The notes under the pieces are model-generated. The model was not told where the DNA came from. It searched no databases and saw only the letters and a list, made by a program, of their open reading frames with translations. Position numbers and translations under genes: made by a program. Positions 1-12,989 of a stretch of DNA of 64,000 bases are shown here, one piece after another (positions within the stretch are counted from its first letter, which is position 1; the number at the start of each line of letters is the position of its first letter). Origin of the DNA: Branchiostoma floridae (lineage: Eukaryota > Chordata > Leptocardii > Amphioxiformes > Branchiostomatidae); the NCBI RefSeq assembly GCF_000003815.2, contig NC_049980.1, positions 11,400,192 through 11,464,191 of the forward strand, in the 5' to 3' direction.

Positions 1-1798
1 TACTGAGTTCACCAAAACGAGTTGTAAAGTTCGATCGGAGTGTTTTAGGCGAGTTGCATCGACTCATCCATGGTAACGTGAACAACTAGCGGCTCCTAGG
101 TTAATTGATATCACTACGAATCTTGCTATGTTCACTAAAAAGGCCGCAAGTTTGTTTTGTAGTTCTTTAATACTATCGTACTGTTTCAGCAGCAAAATTT
201 CCGCAAAGATAACTAAAGCTAAAGTTACTGGCACAAAGTTTCATAAATCATTCTGATATGTAAAGATAGCTTATCTTTCATACTTATGAACTGAACGGTA
301 GACATGAGCCGGGACAAAATTGTAGTCATACTTTAATTAATGAAAAATAATCTACTGAGTCTCACGAAAATATGCGGCGCTCTCCCCCACACAAGTGTCA
401 TGTGTTGTTATTGTGTGTGCATATTGGGGAGGGGGTAACTAGTGTGATGCAGAAAGTGACGAGCCGTGTGTACTTCAAACTATGTAGGAATTATGCCGCC
501 TTCATCTACGTTACTTTTACCACATCGTACCTGTCACCAATAAACAGTCACCCTGTCGACACTGACCTATAAACTGAAATCAGATGGCGCTCGCCTGCCA
601 TCTTATGATCCTAGCTATTCTTCACTGCCATCTCTCAATGGATTCAAAATTCCAGAAGATAAAATATCTTGACCTAAAAACTTGAATACTGCCCTTATGG
701 GTCATTCAATTCATAAAACTCAATCACCACGAGACAGCCATATTGTACTCTGTTGAAACGCCCTGGCTTGGAGAAATCAGTGGCCAGTTGTCCTGTGGTT
801 CGGTTTCATCCTCCCTTGTGATACACACACAACATGTCGCATCTCATCGATGGACTAGAGAGTGATAAAATATTCATCCGTTAGGTTTGTGTTTCCTGGA
901 ACATGAGGCGTTAGCTGTAGGCCGTGAGGAAGGCACGGGAGCGGCGATTGCCGGAGGGATTAGCGGGGTCGGTGCGGGGTTAATTGAGCGGGTGGGAGAG
1001 ATTTACCGGTCTGTCCGGGGATTTAGGAGGGGGGAGGGGGTGATCATCACACAGGGCTTACGTGACCGAAAAAGGGTCTACAAGAAAAAAAAGAAGAAAT
1101 TTGGAGAAAAATACCGAGTAAAGACAAACGCAGACTTACTTTTTGATATCCATGTTTGAGATGTAGTATTTCAAAAAGAGCTATCTACCATTGAAAATAC
1201 TCAGAACACTATCCAAATCGGAAGTTCCACTGCAGTATCCTAGGAAGCCGCCAGGGGGCCCATGATCAAACTTAACCTTTTTTTCCTGAACCTGAAAAGA
1301 CAAAGACATACCAATTTTTGGTCGCTTGAAAGTGTTAAATATGCACTCAAAATCACTCAATAACGTGCTATATGCTAAAGCAACAGGGCGGTACGATTCC
1401 CACCCTTACTGCAATTATTGTTCTCACGGCCGTAATGGTAATTATGCAGTCCTCTGCAAATGGTCCAAATCTAGGCTAGTCCCACTGTCGCATAAAATTC
1501 ATACAAAAACCCACCTGTGGTTCCAGAGTCTACCCACACGACACCGTTAATCACCTCCGGTGAGAGTTTATATTTTCTCCCGTGTTAATTTGTGGGAATA
1601 ATAACTTTAGAGGTTTCGACTGATTTCCATTAATGTTTGTATCTCCATAAGTCTGGGCCCTAGGAAGAAATAATCAACATTCGACATTCGGAAAGATATT
1701 TCCACACCCATTTCAAGACACAGTTTTTGCAAGAAATGGGATATTGTGCAAGGAAAATCTGATACAATTCTGACCGAGAGAAAGATACCATGACAGCC
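1..1798. other. no gene recognised; non-coding DNA
   Basis: I see no exon with credible splice sites or recognisable protein here. A G-rich patch around 930-1045 leaves a 90-codon open frame (887-1159) whose composition, Gly/Arg then poly-Lys from an A-rich run, looks accidental. No tRNA or rRNA was recognised. Confidence 0.5.
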
Positions 1799-1966
1799 TC
1801 TAACCCTAACCCTAACCCTAACCCTAACACTAACACTAACCCTAACCCTAACCCTAACCCTAACCCTAACCCTAACCCTAACACTAACACTAACACTAAC
1901 ACTAACACTAACCCTAACCCTAACCCTAACACTACCCCTAACACTAACCCTGAACCTAAACCTAAC
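1799..1966 (-). repeat. interstitial telomere-like repeat (TTAGGG)n with TTAGTG variants
   Basis: About 28 hexamers of CCCTAA on the plus strand (TTAGGG on the minus strand), interrupted by blocks of the variant CACTAA and degenerating at the right end (CTGAAC, CTAAAC). TTAGGG is the telomere repeat of most deuterostomes. The array is flanked on both sides by unrelated complex DNA, so it is an internal array, not a chromosome end. Six divides by three, so it reads open in several frames on both strands; those frames are not genes. Confidence 0.92.
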
Positions 1967-4113
1967 ATATGCACGACTAGTCCAATAAAGACTGTCCGCA
2001 GTTTGTAATTGTACGACGATCACACTACAAATGCCACCGGGTCGTTAGGAAGGAATACTAGTATTACAAATGTGTCACCGTACCAAGAAGTAGACTTGAC
2101 TATTTATAAGTTATCTTCCAGATTTAGGAATGTTTAAAAAGTTTGTTATCCTTACAAGCTAAGGCGACATGCAGGCAGGTTGTTCCAGTTCACTAGATTT
2201 TATATCAATAGCTTTATGCTGTGTTCCCTGATAAAACTAGTCTTCCCGTAGGTTCCCACGTACGATATATAGCTCCTCGTTAATGTACGAAGCTATTAGG
2301 CAGACCACCCTTAAGTGTGATCAATTGGGACCTGGAGTTTATATACTGAATCACAAGCGTTTTACTACTTATGATTCATAGGGTGGGAGCTAATTAACGG
2401 GTTTTTGGAGTTGTCGTAAAGCACAAATAATGCGTCTACATTTGCTACATTCCAGAAGCTCATATAAGAGATGAATGCCACATTTATCATAATATTTTTT
2501 GTTCTAGAGAGGCTGAAGTATCAAAGATTTAAGAACCAACTTCTTACAATATGTCATAGCGAAGAAGATGCCATGTTCAGAAAAGCTCTATAGCTCTATA
2601 TACAACATATACGGGAATGACAGGACATTGGTGTCCCTGTTAAGTCAACGTAATTCAAAACATAGAAAAAGGAGTCACCCATAATCTATGAACAAAAATA
2701 ACGTTGAAAATTAGATGAAAATTCTTGATTTTAGAAAGCCATTGCAAGCCATAGAAGAATAATGACGTTTTTTCAGCGTTACGACTGAGCTATTGGTGGC
2801 AACCTTAAACTGTTGCTACTTGGAGATAAAGTTTTATCGGCATTTTCTGTGATGTAACCTGCATTACATTGCTACTATCCAACCCCTCGGAAAATCTCTC
2901 TCAAAGAGGTTGCAAAGTCCATGGCTCTATGTGGCTGTCCTGAAGCCTTTTGATCTGAATGATTACTATACAACTGTTGTACTGGGCAAAGTTGTTCTTG
3001 ACCTAGACAAATTGGTACCTGGCGATCTTTTAATAAATTTCTACCAGGCTAAATCTGTTCCTATCCGAGCTGTGGTAGTTAATATGGGATTACGTTTACT
3101 CCAAAGTAGAAAGTAATCTTGGCTGCTCTCACCCAAAAGTTTCGTCTCTGATGTTTATCACCTGTGTCTCCGATTCTGGCATGCTCGACCGCAGGGGATC
3201 TACACATGAGACGCTGGAGGGATATTAAAGCTTTGAGTGATGATATCTATAGCACATTTCGCCTACAAAAGAATACGGGTAGTGGTTAGGAACACAAAAA
3301 AGATCAACCTAACATAAATTCATTACCGTCGATGGTCCTTTGTATTTTACAGAAAACTTGAGAGAGAAAAATACCTCCGGGCATTGTTTATGACTGCCAA
3401 GCCCATTAGATCAAACTGATGCTGTATATCCTGACATTTCCTTCACGTGTAATGAAACCTTTATGTTGCAGTTGTTTTTGTGGCTGACTCGTTAAGTATA
3501 GTCCCATATGGCCAACGATCAAGGAACAACATTTTTATCGGAGGTAGGAACGCAGGTGCTTTTACGTTGCAAGATATCCCAAGGCGAACAGCCTCTGGGA
3601 AAAACTATATTTGGAGATGTACGATATTCTATAAGCCAGTATGCTGAGGAAATGTTTATCGCAATTCTCTCTCCTTTTTCTGCAAGTGAGTGTAGTGTGT
3701 TCAAAAGGAAAGTTTCTTCCGATGATGGTAGAAAAAGATTCGTGACGTAAGCTGGATTGAAGCTCAAAATAAGTCAACAGCTAAACCGGATATCATCATC
3801 GTAGTCTCCTTTGATGGAACGGTAATCACTCTAGAATGACTTCATTTCTTCTCTCACGCTTTGCCTTTCGCTGTACCCTATCAAAGAGGACTGCAGATCG
3901 GAATGTATGCGGTCATTATGTATACAATAATTTTGAAGCTACAACTTCTCTTATATTTGTGGAAGATTCACAGATAAAATTCGGATGAGCGGTCGGTTTA
4001 CTGCATGCATGTATCGATCTCTTGAAAACCCTATTCCCCGACGAACGTCTCTTGCAGCATCAAGAAAGGACAATGTTTAGTTCCACATATCATGCATTGT
4101 CACACATTAACAC
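1967..4113. other. no gene recognised; non-coding DNA
   Basis: Only short open frames occur (for example 2910-3116 and 3508-3750). They match no family I know and lack clear splice signals or a signal peptide. Around 2900-3290 several short stretches have protein-like composition, which could be a decayed transposon gene, but I cannot name it. Confidence 0.4.
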
Positions 4114-4408
4114 TCCTGTCACACATTCCCAGGACTTTGCTCCCGACCAGTCTCCAACCAAGGTCAGTGCTGGGTTGGCAATAGCTTGGTGTCCAATATT
4201 AGCTCCACTTTGCTCCTGAATGTCGATCGCATCCAAAGACTTTCCCGATTTTGGTTTTTCAAATACATAGAAGGCTGGCGCAGGCAGATTTCAAAGACTA
4301 GTAGACAACCTGGCCGACTGACCTCCAACCGTAATATGACCTTGCTCATGACTAACTCCAAGCCACTGTCTGTAGAAGGTCGGGAGGCCATGGTCGGGTA
4401 TGTGACAG
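4114..4408. mobile_element. MITE, CCTGTCACACA family, copy 1
   Basis: The left end reads TCCTGTCACACATTCC and the right end TATGTGACAGA, giving imperfect terminal inverted repeats about 295 bp apart. The interior contains motifs shared with the copies at 7411-7695 and 32517-32779: a CTGGGTTGG..TAGCTTGG block near the left end and an AGAAGGTCGGGAGGCCATGG block near the right end. No transposase is encoded, so the element is non-autonomous. The superfamily cannot be assigned from this window alone. Confidence 0.7.
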
Positions 4409-4537
4409 AAACTTAAGTAGACAACCGCCTCCACGCTATACTCACGCACGGATCCATCAAAACGTTCTAGGTTACTTATGATTCATTCACACCCTTGTAG
4501 TGCATAGTAGTACATGCATAGGGCTTGATTTCTTGCT

Positions 4538-4769
4538 GTTTCAGTAGCAGGGTAAATTTACTGAGAGGGTTGCTAGCCTTTCTGATTTAACGTGCCCGAG
4601 GCACCTCCCCGAACATGGAACACACATTTTACGTCCCTTCTGAAAGACGATGCAGCTCCAACCGGGATGTTTGCACCCAAGGATCCCCGGACTTGACAGA
4701 ATCTCTCAGATACTTTGGAACCAGGAGCTCAAGTATTTGTAGCTACCAGTTGAGCCACAAGGACATCCC
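4538..4769 (-). mobile_element. tRNA-headed SINE, copy 1
   Basis: On the minus strand the element begins GGGATGTCCTTGTGGCTC and contains GTGGCTCAACTGGTAGC, a good RNA polymerase III A box (4742-4758), followed about 35 nt later by a degenerate B box (GGTTCCAAA). Its 3' part contains the block GACGTAAAA..GGAGGTGCCTCG and ends in CCCTGCTACTGAAAC. Head, tail and both ends match the copy at 43394-43604, which defines the boundaries. The tail block is also shared with the 5S-headed SINE at 42290-42510. Confidence 0.8.
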
Positions 4770-5129
4770 AGGCAACTTATGATAAAAAGAAAAATCTCAC
4801 TCAGGAAGTCCGATACACATCTTCCTTTTATTCACAGGTTTACTAGGTCCTCCATCTGTCCTACTGGACAGGACGCAGCTGTCATAACGTTATACTTAGT
4901 TCACTTCAAGTATAAGAGATAAATCTACTTGAGCGACTGAAGTTTCTGCCAAACGATCCGCTCAAGACAATAAGATCAGTAAAATCATTGCACTCTGTGA
5001 CACATGGCAAGCTCATATCACCAATTCTCAATCGTTACTTTTGTCCATAGCGTATAGATTACATTCTACATTTATATGTTATAGTGTACAATGAAAGTCG
5101 AAGGACGAATCTAGAGAGTACGCCTTTTG

Positions 5130-5368
5130 CATTCTCCTACGCAGGCCCTCGCCTGTGGCCCATACAATATACCTTGGATAATCTCTGCTACACCGGACTG
5201 AGGCTTCTACTTTTGTGGGCTTGGGCTCTAACCAACTGTCAGCCAATCAGAAACGCCCAAAAGTTTTCTTTAGGTAAAACTGCTTCTCTGATTGGCTGAC
5301 AACTCAGCCTCGGTTGAGCAGAGCCTATCACGCATGTAGGCAGATGGCAGGTTCTGCGTAGGGGAATG
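5130..5368. mobile_element. MITE-like inverted-repeat element, about 240 bp
   Basis: The ends are CATTCTCCTACGCAG on the left and CTGCGTAGGGGAATG on the right. A second, inner pair of arms surrounds the centre (GTCAGCCAATCAGA at 5238-5251 and TCTGATTGGCTGAC at 5288-5301), so much of the element can fold back. The inner arms contain CCAAT-box sequence in both orientations. It encodes nothing recognisable. Confidence 0.7.
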
Positions 5369-6268
5369 TTTCCGCGAAAATGACATACAAGACAATTTGG
5401 ACTCCCGGATTATTGATATCGCTTTGTTTCAGAGTGGTTCGCCATCCAAGAAAGTCCACAGGTGATCCTCATCCCAACAATATTATCATCACACTCGCTG
5501 CTACTTTAACAACCAATTTACAGTAAGTGTGTGTCGGTATGCCACAGAGCTTCATCTACTTAATGGTCTCTAAAGTACAACCGTCTGCTTTGTTATATTA
5601 CACAGGAGCCAAAAGGCGTTATCCGTCACGCTATGCCAGTCCAGTGTAAAACTCTCTCAGCTGGATTGGGAAACATTCCTGGTTAAGAAACAGACTGTGG
5701 CCGTGGATCACCGGATGTCATTCTTGTTCAGGTTTCATCTGTGAAAAACATCAGATTTATGAGTCAAAACTTACTTTTTTGCTTTAATAGTGTTTGTTGC
5801 ACAAGTGATGACCATTACCATAAAGATAATAATGATACGCAAGAAGGATGATAATGATAGGCTATAGTCGCTATACCAGTTATATCGCATCAAGTAGTGT
5901 AATGAACACGAGGGAACTTGATCAATACATAATAGTTAGAACATCATAAAAAAAATTTACGTACCAGCCAACCGACCAACAGTCTTAACCAAAAACGTAT
6001 CACAAACTTATGCTGCTCTCCACTATAATGAAACTTGCGACATACCTAAGAACACATTTCAATTTTTATCGAAGAGCTTTCCCTTTGATATGTCAATCTT
6101 CGATCATTCTTTCAGAGATCAGATCGCTGACTCCAGTTCACACACAGCAACTCTCCAGTAACGAGTTCATCTCATATATATGACCTCCGGCTATACCACG
6201 ATTCCAATGAAATCTAAGATGTGTTAATGATGCGAATTTCGTGACAATCTATTCTAAAGCCCTTATCC

Positions 6269-6360
6269 ATTGGGTCAAGGCCTGCAAATCATTTACTGTC
6301 AACTTCTTGTAGTTTCCAACGTTAACAAACACCATCAGATGACAGGCCTTTTGACCCAAT
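6269..6360. repeat. short inverted repeat (92 bp)
   Basis: ATTGGGTCAAGGCCTG at 6269-6284 is mirrored by CAGGCCTTTTGACCCAAT at 6343-6360, with a two-base length difference in the arm. This is probably a tiny MITE; no coding content. Confidence 0.65.
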
Positions 6361-7410
6361 AAATATTATACATCTTTTGTTAGTAGACTGATGCTGACAT
6401 GAAGTAGATTGATAAAGATGTAGGTTTTTTTTTCATAACTACAAAGAAATCCGATCGAGATTTTTGGCAGCACATATCTTTCTTTCTTCCATTCATGCGT
6501 ACAATATAGTTCTGAGTTCTGACACAAGTGTGGTCAACTTACATAATGCTGTTCCAGAAATCTTCGTATCGTCGGCCAGAGACGCTCAAACTTTGCTGCC
6601 ACCTCATTTTCCAGCTGCGACTCCTCTTCGGTCCTCTGGAATAAGAGAAGACATGGAATGTTTGTCAATTGTGACAATTGTGTGTGTCAAATGTTAGCTC
6701 TTTATTTACAAGCAGAGACATAACAATATATAAGATATGCAGTTACGCAAACAACTGGATATGACTTTACTTTGGAAACGGTCAGACATTTCAGACAACA
6801 ATATGGTATCTTTCGTCAGTTACACTAACTGATCACATTTTCAATATCTTCTCCTTTTCTTCATCCTGAACAGTACATGCATCTTTGCGTCGATACGAGT
6901 CAGTTGCAAACTTTTATCAAAGCAGCCAGACTCTACTTTTTGTACAAATGTGCAAATAGAAATCACCAAAAGTAGTCTAAGTTATTGGAACGCCGTTGGT
7001 AAGTATCCTCAGGGGGCCGACAGTCTTTTAAAAAAAGCCTCTAATGTTCACAGAACAAGGCAGAAATTAAAAGTAATTGATCCATATGCTTTACATGTAG
7101 CTAAAGGATACGTTTCCGTCACAGGTCGCGGGCGGGCAATCCAAACCAGACCGCAATCAAGATAGAATCTCACGGCTTTAATGACACCGAGACATCATGG
7201 CTCCAGTCTTTATCTTACAAACAGTCATAACACTTCAATCGATGGGAATTAATCGAGGGGGGGGGGGGTGATGTTCGTCAATCAAAGTCAGTCGGCGTTT
7301 TATTTTCCAGTCTCATCTCCTAAAAGTCTAGATTTTGCGTCAATAAACTACCGTTCGACAAGTACAAGTGCGGAGATGTACATTTGCAACATGCTAAATT
7401 ATGCATATGA

Positions 7411-7695
7411 TAAAGCCCCTGTCAAATTTGGTCGACCATGTTCTCCCGACCTTCTCCAGACCATGGTTAGGAATCGGGCAATATCATCTGTGGTTGACAG
7501 TTAGTCGGCGAAGATACCTACTGGTCTTTAAAGGTAGACTGGGCCAGTCAACTGTAAATTCCGTAAAGCCATAGTCTTCTTAGATGCGTAAAGCCATAGT
7601 CTTCTCCACGCTACCCCCAACCCAGCGCCTACCTTGGTCGGGGAGTGGTCAGGAACAAAGTCGTGAGAAGGTCCTGAATGTGTGACAGGGGCTTA
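7411..7695. mobile_element. MITE, CCCTGTCACACA family, copy 2 (both ends present)
   Basis: The left end is TAAAGCCCCTGTCAAA and the right end TGTGACAGGGGCTTA, the clearest terminal inverted repeats of the family. The left interior carries CGACCTTCTCCAGACCATG, found again at 30190 and, in reverse, near 32735; the right interior carries the complement of the CTGGGTTGG block seen at 4160 and 32540. A short direct duplication (GTAAAGCCATAGTCTTCT twice, near 7563 and 7588) sits in the middle. A poly-G run lies just upstream (7258-7268). Confidence 0.8.
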
Positions 7696-10600
7696 CGGCA
7701 AACCTTTCAGACCTGTACACGTTTACTTTCTCGGTCGATACAACGAAAATTATGATGCACAATTGTATTGCTTGACTTGTGACTTGTGTGGGAAGTACAA
7801 ATTGGAGCATTGTTTCAAGTTCATTACAACCCCATCGATCATTTACGGATCCTGATCAATTAACACATGCAACAGCTGAATAGCCACCGACTCCCGGTAG
7901 GTAACAATACACGGTTGAAGTCACAAAATAATCTTCGCCCTGGCGCCAGACATGGTGAGGTGGACGGTCAATGGGTTAATGCGCATCAAACATAGTTAGG
8001 TAGAAGTAGTTGGGTGCGGTTTTGCGTGATGGTATCATCTTCCATGTTGTCTAGAGCCACATGAGTTTTTCTATGGTTGTACGGAGGTGGAGGAAATTTG
8101 AGTTAGTGAGTGGCGTTTATGAAAGGAAAACACTGAGTTTCCGTATGGTATACTCAAAAGGTATAGATTGTGTAAAGATTGGCTAACAGTTCTTAGTAGA
8201 ATAGTTTATTTTTCCACTAGTCACTATTGTTATCTTGCAACGTCTGCACATTTTATACACTGCAATTAGCCCTTTGGCAAGATAAAACGTGCAGATAGAA
8301 CTCACTTCTGATTTCGGCAAACGTCTATTTGTAAATGATATCGTTTAGATTTAAAACGTACAGGCATAAAAGAGTAGGTGACCAAAACATACCCGTATAT
8401 GGCCTTGTGGATACTCGCAAAAAGTCGCAGGTGGTCCACAATAACCATTGATCTTTCTTACCGGCAATTAGCGCCCGGTAATGTGTTCCACTATAGCGCC
8501 TCTCAGCGGAGAAATTCGTCCGTTAAATTCGTTGGTAGTAAACTCACGACCTTGCGGCAGGCGAGCGCCTATCAGTTATGGCCTATCATCTGCTGTGGGG
8601 TAGTGTGCTCAACAGCTAGCTCCCCCCTAGGACGCAACATTTACCGTACATGGGAGCCCCATCGGGACACCGGGGATTTTATCATATAAAGTGATTTCAA
8701 ATCCTGATGAACGGTTGGTGCATACCGCTGAGTGTGTCTCTTCGGGTTAGGCAGTGGGCGAACAGTTATGTGCTTTGGTAGTAAATTTTATATTTTGTAT
8801 CATAATGCCCTGATGCGCTGCTGATTTGGACAGGTTAATAAAAAGGCCCGTTAAAATAATAGCTGGAGTATGATATACTAAGGTAGCGGGTCTATTTCAC
8901 TAACGTATCCCGAGGTATTGCTTTTGGAGTGTCTGTTTATCTGACTGTGTGTGTGTGTGTGTTTTCATGCTTATTCTCCAATGCTAGGCACGTTGGGGCA
9001 CTGACAGGAAGTTAGGCAAATGGTCCCAGAAAGGTATTCGAGTAAGTTATCAAAGGTTATCTCCTTTCCTGTTTTTAATATCCTGTTGTATGTTGCCTTT
9101 TAGGAGCCAGTTGGAAGATGCGTAGACAGAGTAGACAGCGAGGAAATGCACCATAATGATTAAAGTAAAAAAAAAGATCACAAAAACTCATATTTGACAT
9201 GGAATGAGGTCTTCAATTTCTTGTTTTTCTTTTGATTAAATTCTTTCTTAATCAATCTCACAACTCAAATTGTTGGTGTACGTGAGCCAAGGGTCACGAA
9301 TCTCCTTCGCGAAAGAATACGATAAAAAAGGTGTACTATTTCCTCAATTGCAGATCTGCTATCGTGTCGTTCATTTTGACTGGTGTCTTTACTGCCGTGT
9401 GGTTCGTGCCCCGAAAAGGTTGACAAGGCAAAATCGTCACGTAAGTGCGATGAAAACGGCAATAATTTGTACTACTTTTGATGACAGCACCTGACAGGAC
9501 ACATGGACATAGGCCATTGGATTCTGCCATTTTACAAACATCTCTTAAATACTTACGTGCTTGTCTACCAATGGCGAATGTCTTATGTCACGGAAATACC
9601 ATCCATGCAGCAGTTTGGGCCTTTTGCACAGAAAATGTTCGTCCAAACATATGGTAATGACATTTTGATGGACCAAACTTGATGCAAATAATTTCAAGGC
9701 ACGTGAAAGGCAACTGATCCTGTTATTTCGTATTCACTTCATAGACTTATTGTCTGACGGAAGTTTGATCGCAGTCAGTACAATTATTCTTTACTGCCGT
9801 AAAAGAGAAAGTAAAAAATGAAATAGGGTTAGAATAAATGTGCACCTTTTGTTTTGATCATCACGGACGAGTTGCCCGAACCAGGTCCACTATCTCCTTC
9901 CAGACATCTCTTTTGTTTCAAGTTTGAGAAAAAATCTTTTGCACATAGAAATCGGTTCAAATTGCATGAGATGGCCAAATAGTTATCTACCCTACATATT
10001 CTCTGGAGATTGTCAGACATAAGTCCGCAAAAGATGCCAATGTTGCTTTGTTTGGCTCATTAGAAATTTAACGTTAGTTGTAAAGAAAGGGCATGTCTCT
10101 GCCTAATTTGTTTTTCAACACTGAATAACCTCACACACCCCAAGACGCTTTAATCAAAAGGGTTCGCTCCGTCAATTTCCATCTAAGCATCCATCTATTG
10201 AGAAGAAAGCCCGACGTTCCATTGCCTTCTGGCATTTCCCTACATGGTACACTCAGGCAGAGTGTTATTTGTGCTGTCAGAATCAAGGTAAGAACAATTC
10301 GTTAGACATGGCGCCTAGCCTCGTATGAAAAGATTCATTGCTTTTTTCGGTTCATGAGTAAATGCTCTATTTTATATTGCTCTTGTTTACAGTGTTAAAT
10401 GTCAACCCTGGTTGGCAAAGTCAAACACAGGTACTCCGAACTGCCAAAGGAATCTAAATCATTGAGGATCACCTTTTCTCTCAAACGGGACGGGGCCGAT
10501 ATTGACTTCCAACGACCTTTGATGCATTGCTGACGTCACATGAGTATAAAGTCACGTGTTCAGAATGATTTGGTTAGGCAGCTGAGGGGGACTTAGTGAT

Positions 10601-11385
10601 TCAGTTGGAAATTCTGTTGAGTCCAAAATTGCAGTTGGAGAGTAGTTTATTTCTTCGCAGTAGCCAATTGACCGTTTGCATGACTAATTAGGACTTTCAG
10701 AAGCTCGAGGGTAGTTACACATTTTGCTTTGAGGCGCAGCTGAAACTCGCCTGAAAGCTCATTCTCCCTAGCATCTCAAGACGCCTAAGATTAAACAGCG
10801 GTAGAATGTTCTTTTTATCTGCATCGATACAGCATCTACGACGGTGATGTGCCCAAGTGGAACTTCGCAGATTTGTGGTTGATGAAGCCTTACAGGAAAC
10901 ATCGTTCCAATAAAGATTACCCATGCCCATGGTGTAGAAAAAGAATTTAATCCTAAGTTTAATGTCTTTCTGGTCTCAGTTTCTTAAAATCTGGCGTAAA
11001 CTTTATGGTGCAGATGGCAAAACAAATGTAAAGGTCCTTGAAAGATAAATATCAAGACTTCGCTTCGAAATTGCGAACATACAATATCTTATCTTGATCA
11101 TTTACTTCCTGTCCTTAATAGCATACTGCAAAATAAAACAGTTGGGGAGTAAATGACATATTGTTGGCCCGTTAGCATTCAAATATTTACATTTAAAATC
11201 CAAGCGAATCGAAGCCCGTTGCTACAGTAAACAAGACATTGCTGCTAGTTTTACATTTACTTTCTTGTGTCGTAGCATTTAAAACTGAAGATTCTTATTT
11301 ATAACTTTGAATAGAAACTGCAAATTCTACTCTCTTTAACGTATTTCAATGTTATCAACTTCTAAATATACGCAATCGTGTGAGA
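7696..11385. other. no gene recognised; non-coding DNA
   Basis: A short (TG)n microsatellite lies at 8946-8962. The 103-codon frame at 8378-8689 has no recognisable domain and no convincing splice sites. Small frames at 9265-9530 and 10715-10930 overlap on both strands and look random. Nothing else supported. Confidence 0.4.
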
Positions 11386-11669
11386 AACGATGTGAAGATA
11401 TTTACGGACGTTTGCGAAAAAAGATGTGAAGATATTTACAGACGCTTACGGAAAAGATATGAAGATATTTACAGACGCGTACGGAAAAGATGTGAAGATA
11501 TTTACGGAAAAGATGTGAAGATATTTACAGAAAAGATGTGAAGATATTTACAGAAAAGATGTAAAGATATTTACAGACGTACGCTTACGGAAAAGATGTG
11601 AAGATATTTACAGAAAAGACGTGAAGATATTTACAGAAGCTTACGGAAAAGATGTGAAGATATTTACAC
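11386..11669. repeat. tandem repeat of GATGTGAAGATATTTACAG units
   Basis: About eleven units built on AAAAGATGTGAAGATATTTAC, alternating between a short form of about 23 bp and a longer form of about 34 bp that adds AGACGCTTACGG. The mixed unit length suggests a higher-order array formed by slippage and unequal exchange. No protein frame runs through it. Confidence 0.9.
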
Positions 11670-11762
11670 ATCGTTAGGGATACCCAATATGTAACGTTAG
11701 AGATATTTTGGGACATTTACGGACACGCAATCGTACGAAAAAATATGCACACACCTTAGTCT

Positions 11763-12071
11763 TTGGAGGCCACTGCATCGGCTCCGGGTTCCACTTGGGA
11801 GGCCACTGCAACGGCGCCATGTTCTCGTTGGGTGGAGGCCATACTCTTCGCTCCCGCAACTATAGAGGCGAAGAAGTAAAAAAAAAGTCATGTTCAAAGT
11901 ATTTTCAAAGTTCAATACAACTAAAGACGCAGCCTAGAAGTAAAAAAAAGTCATGTTCAAAGTATTTTCAAAGTTCAGTGTAACTATAGACGCAAAGAAG
12001 TAAGAAAAGGTCAAGTTCAAAGTATTTTCAAAGTTCAGTCACAACTGTTTTTTTTGGAGGGGGGGGGGGGT
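11763..12071. repeat. two further short tandem arrays plus poly-G run
   Basis: At 11765-11850 a GGAGGCCACTGCA unit of about 37 bp is repeated two to three times. At 11858-12046 a 60-64 bp unit containing TCATGTTCAAAGTATTTTCA is present three times with few differences. A T-run followed by a G-run closes the block (12049-12070). The three arrays are unrelated in sequence. Confidence 0.85.
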
Positions 12072-12989
12072 ACAATAACTCGGCCTTGTCCTTTTAGAAT
12101 ACTTTACATCTTATGAGACGTTTCGTATGGTTCCAAAAGTATCGCAGGGCGCAGGCAACGTTGGAGTGGCTGTAATCTTTTCGCCTTTCAATTTTGAAAG
12201 GTCCCGTCTGACTGTAGTTATTCTCTGTCTGAATGAAACATCATTTGTCCGTGAAAATGTATGGTCAGCATTTGCTTTAGTAAAGTTTAGTGTAACGCTA
12301 TAGGATGAGTCAGTTTGTCATCTTCGGTACGTTTGCCGCTGACGGCTCTTTCTATGCATTCGTTACAAATCGACACACTGTTGCAGCATATCATCATCAT
12401 CATTATCATCATCTTTTGTGTTAACTTTGAATAAATGTCACTCTAACATCTGCTAGAGCATAGCTACATTACAAATTGTCGCAGAGGAACATTGTTACTC
12501 GCCCTCTGGCCCCAAGTATGTATGGACCTACAGAAGAACCAGAATCTTCTATATGTGTATACACAGACGTTCCTTCATGTTATAAGTATTCATACAGGTA
12601 AGGGTCTATAGGGCATGAAATACTGCATGCGCTACAGAGAAGTGCTTAGAACTGTCTAATTTTCAGTTGCGCTCTGCAGTGAGCAAAGTTAGAATGCGGG
12701 CTGACCCCTAGCCCTAAAAGCAGAGAGAGAGCAGCACAGGTGATTACCAGTGTGCGAAAGAATTTGTCATAGCTTCTGTAGGTCTAAACGTGTGAGAGAC
12801 GAAACACATTTCGTTTTCCAATTGTTAATTTAACCATGGCTAAAGAAACAAGTCACCACGACCAACCCCAACATACCTATATTCACGGACAAACTGAAAG
12901 CCGCTCTAAGTCTAAGAAGCCAAACTTGTCAAGATAAACACTCGTATTTGAATTATTCTCTCGTATGGATTATGTCAATAACTATCCTA
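12072..12989. other. no gene recognised; small CAT microsatellite
   Basis: A (CATCAT)n microsatellite lies at about 12390-12416. I found no exon or RNA gene. Confidence 0.4.

Noticed and set aside
887-1159. 90-codon protein gene
   Set aside because: Open because of a G-rich patch and an A-rich run; no motif or splice support.
1607-2023. Open frames of Asn-Pro, Val-Arg or Leu-Gly repeats
   Set aside because: They are translations of the telomere-like array, not genes.
11386-11669. CRISPR-like array
   Set aside because: Repeat units run directly into each other without unique spacers of constant length, and the DNA is animal.
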